Source: Pachysolen tannophilus NRRL Y-2460
Taxonomy: Eukaryota > Ascomycota > Pichiomycetes > Alaninales > Pachysolenaceae
Direction: 5' to 3'
Assembly: GCA_001661245.1 (NCBI GenBank)
Contig: KV454011.1
Coordinates: forward strand, 461,498-525,497
Length of the DNA stretch: 64,000 nt
The notes under the pieces: model-generated
The model's input: the letters and a program-made list of their open reading frames with translations, nothing else
Told to the model about the DNA's origin: nothing
Database searches by the model: none
Program-made: the position numbers and the translations under genes
Shown here: piece by piece, positions 61,803-64,000 of the stretch
Position numbering within the stretch: position 1 is the first letter of the stretch
Layout: each line of letters begins with the position of its first letter

Positions 61803-61834
<32 letters not shown>

Positions 61835-61869
61835 GTTAATGCTAGTGATACAAATATTGTGTTGAAGTA

Positions 61870-64000
61870 ATGTCATGCGGTAGAGCTAATGGTTCAAAAG
61901 AAGCTAATCTGGAATTAGGCAACTTTCCAAAATCGAACGGTGATGGTGAAAGACTATCTCAAGAACTCAAGTATGACGATTATGAATTTTTTATAGGGCT
62001 ATCAAAGTTACTTCAAATTTCAATAAGTGATTATGATTTACAAAAATCTATAAATATGGCCACTCAAGTATTGCAATGTGGTAATTTTCTCAATAGTGAG
62101 GCTAGGATTGATATTGGTAAAACTGATTTTTTTAACTCAAAAATGAAACCTCTGGAAGGTGATGATTTAATTAAAAAATACCCTATAATTCAATTTTTTG
62201 CTAATATACTTGATGAACCTATACCGAAAGTTTTACAATTACTTTCTGAAATGTCTCCATCTCAGTTGATTGAAAAAAAAATTAATGTTAATAATAGTAC
62301 AACAATAGAACTTACAAATATAAATCATTCAAATGATTTTTTTTTGAAAAAAAAAATATTATCCAAATATACATTTATAAATAATTTAAATAATGGGAAA
62401 AATTTTTTAAACAAATTATATGATTTAGTAGATGGAAATGAAGGTTTCTTGATTGTTATTACAAGTTTATGGCTATGTCGTTCTCTATTCAATACTTTCC
62501 CACAAACTAGTGAAGAAATAAGTGAAAGGAATAATGAAGAACAAGTTTTTTCAAATTCAACAAAAAAAATGGATAATTCAGAATCTGGAAAAATCAAAAA
62601 CGTTAAATCCAACGAAATTGCAGAACTTTCCAACAAATCGTATTCTCCCACAATTTCTAAATTGTCTGAAATGTTTTCACACCTTTCACTAAGTAAAATC
62701 CGTGAAACTGTACAAGAAGTTAATGGAGACTTGGATAAAGCTGTAGATTTACTTTTAAACGAAGATGCTGTCAGATTTGCTCAAAACACAAAGCAAAGCT
62801 CTCTGCTTCCAGAGACTACTGGTGTGGTATCAGAAAATTTGTGCGACTATGATTTTTCCAATGAAAACGTTCAAGACCCAACAATGTTTAAAGAGAATTT
62901 TGTATTTTTAAAAGAAATGTTCCCTAATATACCTCTGAGAGATATTGGTGATACTTTGGTAAAAACTGGAAACAATACCGTTTCATCAATTGAAATATTA
63001 TTAAATTATAAAAATTTTAAAAGGGAAATTTCTAATTACGATTCACAACAGATGATAAAATTGTCATTAAAGAATTCTTCAACTACAACTTCTACGAAAA
63101 CATGGGCTAAAATAGATGAAGAAGCAAAACAAGTTGTATCATTAACTGGAATTCCATTTGAAATAGCTAAAAGGTATTACCATGAAAATGACACCAATAT
63201 TATAAAAACTATTATTTCAATAATTGAAACCTATAAATCAGTTGAAGTTGAAGATGAAGCTAATGATATACAGCTGTTGAAAGCTGGAGGGAAGGTAAAA
63301 GGCCGAGTTCAAAGAGAAGTTCCACGAATGAGCTCCAAAATGTTTAAATTCGAAAATTTTCTGCTGCCACTGCTGCCACTGCCACTACTGCTGCTGCTGC
63401 TGCTGTCGCCCTTGTTACAGAAAAAGAAACATATCTATAAATATGATCCTGAAAGTAATGAATCCCAGGTATTGGGTCTTTCGAAACACGAAAATCCTAT
63501 ATTATTCACTGTTTCTGATAAGTTTTACGAAAGAGCAATGGAATTTTTCAATGGCAATATAAAGAAAGTTATTTCCGTTGCTACATTAATTTGTGAACAA
63601 AATTGTCAAGAATTAACTTTTGAAAGCCAAAGAGTTGGGAATACGGGAAAAAATGAAAATTCTATGAACTTTAATAATGCAGAAATTGAAAAAGAAAATA
63701 ACTTTACAAAACAAGAAAAGTCGGAGCCCAGTATAAACAATAATTCAAATACCAATTTGGATATCAACCCAATTTTAACAGCCGATAATTATTTTGCTAG
63801 AGCTCAGAATTATACTCAAATGGCAAGATCTTCACAATCGTCTGCAATCAAACATCATTATAATCAATTGGCTGCAGAAAATAAAAAAAAAGGCATAGAA
63901 TGTAAAAATTCTGAGCAAGGAGGACTACAAGAAGAACGATTACTTATTGCTAAACAAACATCGACTTTAGATTTGCATGGCTTGAGTGTTGAAGTTGCAT
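61870..64000 (+). CDS. CUE2: Cue2-type CUE and Smr domain endonuclease (3' end beyond window)
   Basis: Cue2 cleaves mRNA at stalled ribosomes in no-go decay. The frame is open from ATG 61870 to the window end, 710 codons, so the C-terminus is missing. Seen in order: two CUE-like domains near residues 263-300 (SKLSEMFSHLSLSKIRETV) and 343-375 (FLKEMFPNIPLRDIGDTLV), a DUF1771 segment near 640-685 (NYFARAQNYTQMARSSQ) and the first Smr motif LDLHG at 700-704. The chain is much longer than S. cerevisiae Cue2 (443). Residues about 498-512 are a CTG/CCA run, read as Leu-Pro by the standard code or as Ala-Pro if CUG is Ala; an Ala run fits a linker much better than a Leu run. Confidence 0.85.
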   Translation, partial: MSCGRANGSKEANLELGNFPKSNGDGERLSQELKYDDYEFFIGLSKLLQISISDYDLQKSINMATQVLQCGNFLNSEARIDIGKTDFFNSKMKPLEGDDLIKKYPIIQFFANILDEPIPKVLQLLSEMSPSQLIEKKINVNNSTTIELTNINHSNDFFLKKKILSKYTFINNLNNGKNFLNKLYDLVDGNEGFLIVITSLWLCRSLFNTFPQTSEEISERNNEEQVFSNSTKKMDNSESGKIKNVKSNEIAELSNKSYSPTISKLSEMFSHLSLSKIRETVQEVNGDLDKAVDLLLNEDAVRFAQNTKQSSLLPETTGVVSENLCDYDFSNENVQDPTMFKENFVFLKEMFPNIPLRDIGDTLVKTGNNTVSSIEILLNYKNFKREISNYDSQQMIKLSLKNSSTTTSTKTWAKIDEEAKQVVSLTGIPFEIAKRYYHENDTNIIKTIISIIETYKSVEVEDEANDIQLLKAGGKVKGRVQREVPRMSSKMFKFENFLLPLLPLPLLLLLLLSPLLQKKKHIYKYDPESNESQVLGLSKHENPILFTVSDKFYERAMEFFNGNIKKVISVATLICEQNCQELTFESQRVGNTGKNENSMNFNNAEIEKENNFTKQEKSEPSINNNSNTNLDINPILTADNYFARAQNYTQMARSSQSSAIKHHYNQLAAENKKKGIECKNSEQGGLQEERLLIAKQTSTLDLHGLSVEVA
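63361..63406 (+). repeat. CTG trinucleotide repeat inside CUE2-like gene
   Basis: CTG CTG CCA CTG CTG CCA CTG CCA CTA followed by six CTG codons, in frame in the CUE2-like gene. It is by far the densest CTG cluster in a window where CTG is rare. Confidence 0.8.

Noticed and set aside
1-64000. tRNA genes
   Set aside because: I looked for B-box sequence (GGTTCGANTCC and its complement) in the intergenic regions and found no credible A/B-box pair.
1-64000. CUG read as serine (Candida-type code)
   Set aside because: Ser fits several sites, but Ala fits DID4, LSB5, MXR2 and GRX better, and hydrophobic positions in WBP1 and PDS5 argue against Ser. It is not fully excluded.
1-64000. Transposons, LTR elements, viral fossils or CRISPR arrays
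   Set aside because: No polymerase, integrase, transposase, capsid or long terminal repeat was recognised; all repeats are short microsatellites or promoter repeats.

Overview
The window is nuclear DNA of a budding yeast (Saccharomycotina). It is strongly AT-rich, with long poly(A)/poly(T) tracts and poly-Asn codon runs. Introns are short, with GTAAGT- or GTATGT-type donors and TACTAAC/GCTAAC branch points, and the genes are single-copy yeast genes in close packing. I see no mobile element, viral fossil, tRNA, CRISPR array or centromere-like block. CTG codons are rare, and at conserved positions they repeatedly sit where homologues (recalled from memory) carry Ala or another small residue (DID4, LSB5, MXR2, GRX). 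This suggests that CUG is read as alanine, as known for Pachysolen and relatives. Standard-code translations of these genes would then be wrong at every CTG.

Layout: 1-11 kb holds the 3' part of RCO1 (Rpd3S), the RecQ helicase SGS1 and, convergent to it, the cohesin factor PDS5. 11-19 kb holds a DUF1771-Smr protein, ribosomal protein gene RPL7 (two introns, with a C/D snoRNA in the second), a molybdopterin-binding-domain protein, a 2.1-kb intergenic region and an unrecognised membrane protein. 19-26 kb holds the divergent pair ISC1/SPC25, then GRH1 and ATG22. 26-33 kb holds a bacterial-type acetoin/diacetyl reductase and a HAP4-type activator, each behind a long promoter rich in palindromes. 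33-40 kb holds WBP1, RCY1, the N-terminal half of PEX2, NCE101 and, on the other strand, the C-terminal half of PEX2. 40-48 kb is rich in redox and detoxification genes (fumarate reductase, YDL124W-like reductase, glutaredoxin, GLO1, MXR2), with LSB5 and a twin-CX9C protein. 49-57 kb holds an MFS drug transporter with a PDRE, a PXMP4-type peroxisomal protein, an F-box protein, RNH203 and an ECM25-like gene. 57-64 kb holds a Kar9-like candidate, MRP17, DID4/VPS2 and the 5' part of CUE2, which runs off the end.

The most striking observation is the PEX2 locus. The two halves of this peroxisomal RING ligase are both intact open frames but lie on opposite strands, separated by NCE101. Inverting one block of about 1.07 kb would give a contiguous gene. 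Neither NCE101 nor the RING half has normal promoter space in the present arrangement. This is a recent or polymorphic inversion, a truly split gene, or an assembly error.

Themes across genes: five redox genes have an N-terminal targeting or anchor segment followed by an internal in-frame AUG, two of them with tiny uORFs touching the first AUG. Eleven introns are visible in nine genes, many for a budding yeast. Gene neighbourhoods match S. cerevisiae in part (RCO1/PDS5, ISC1/SPC25, RCY1/NCE101).
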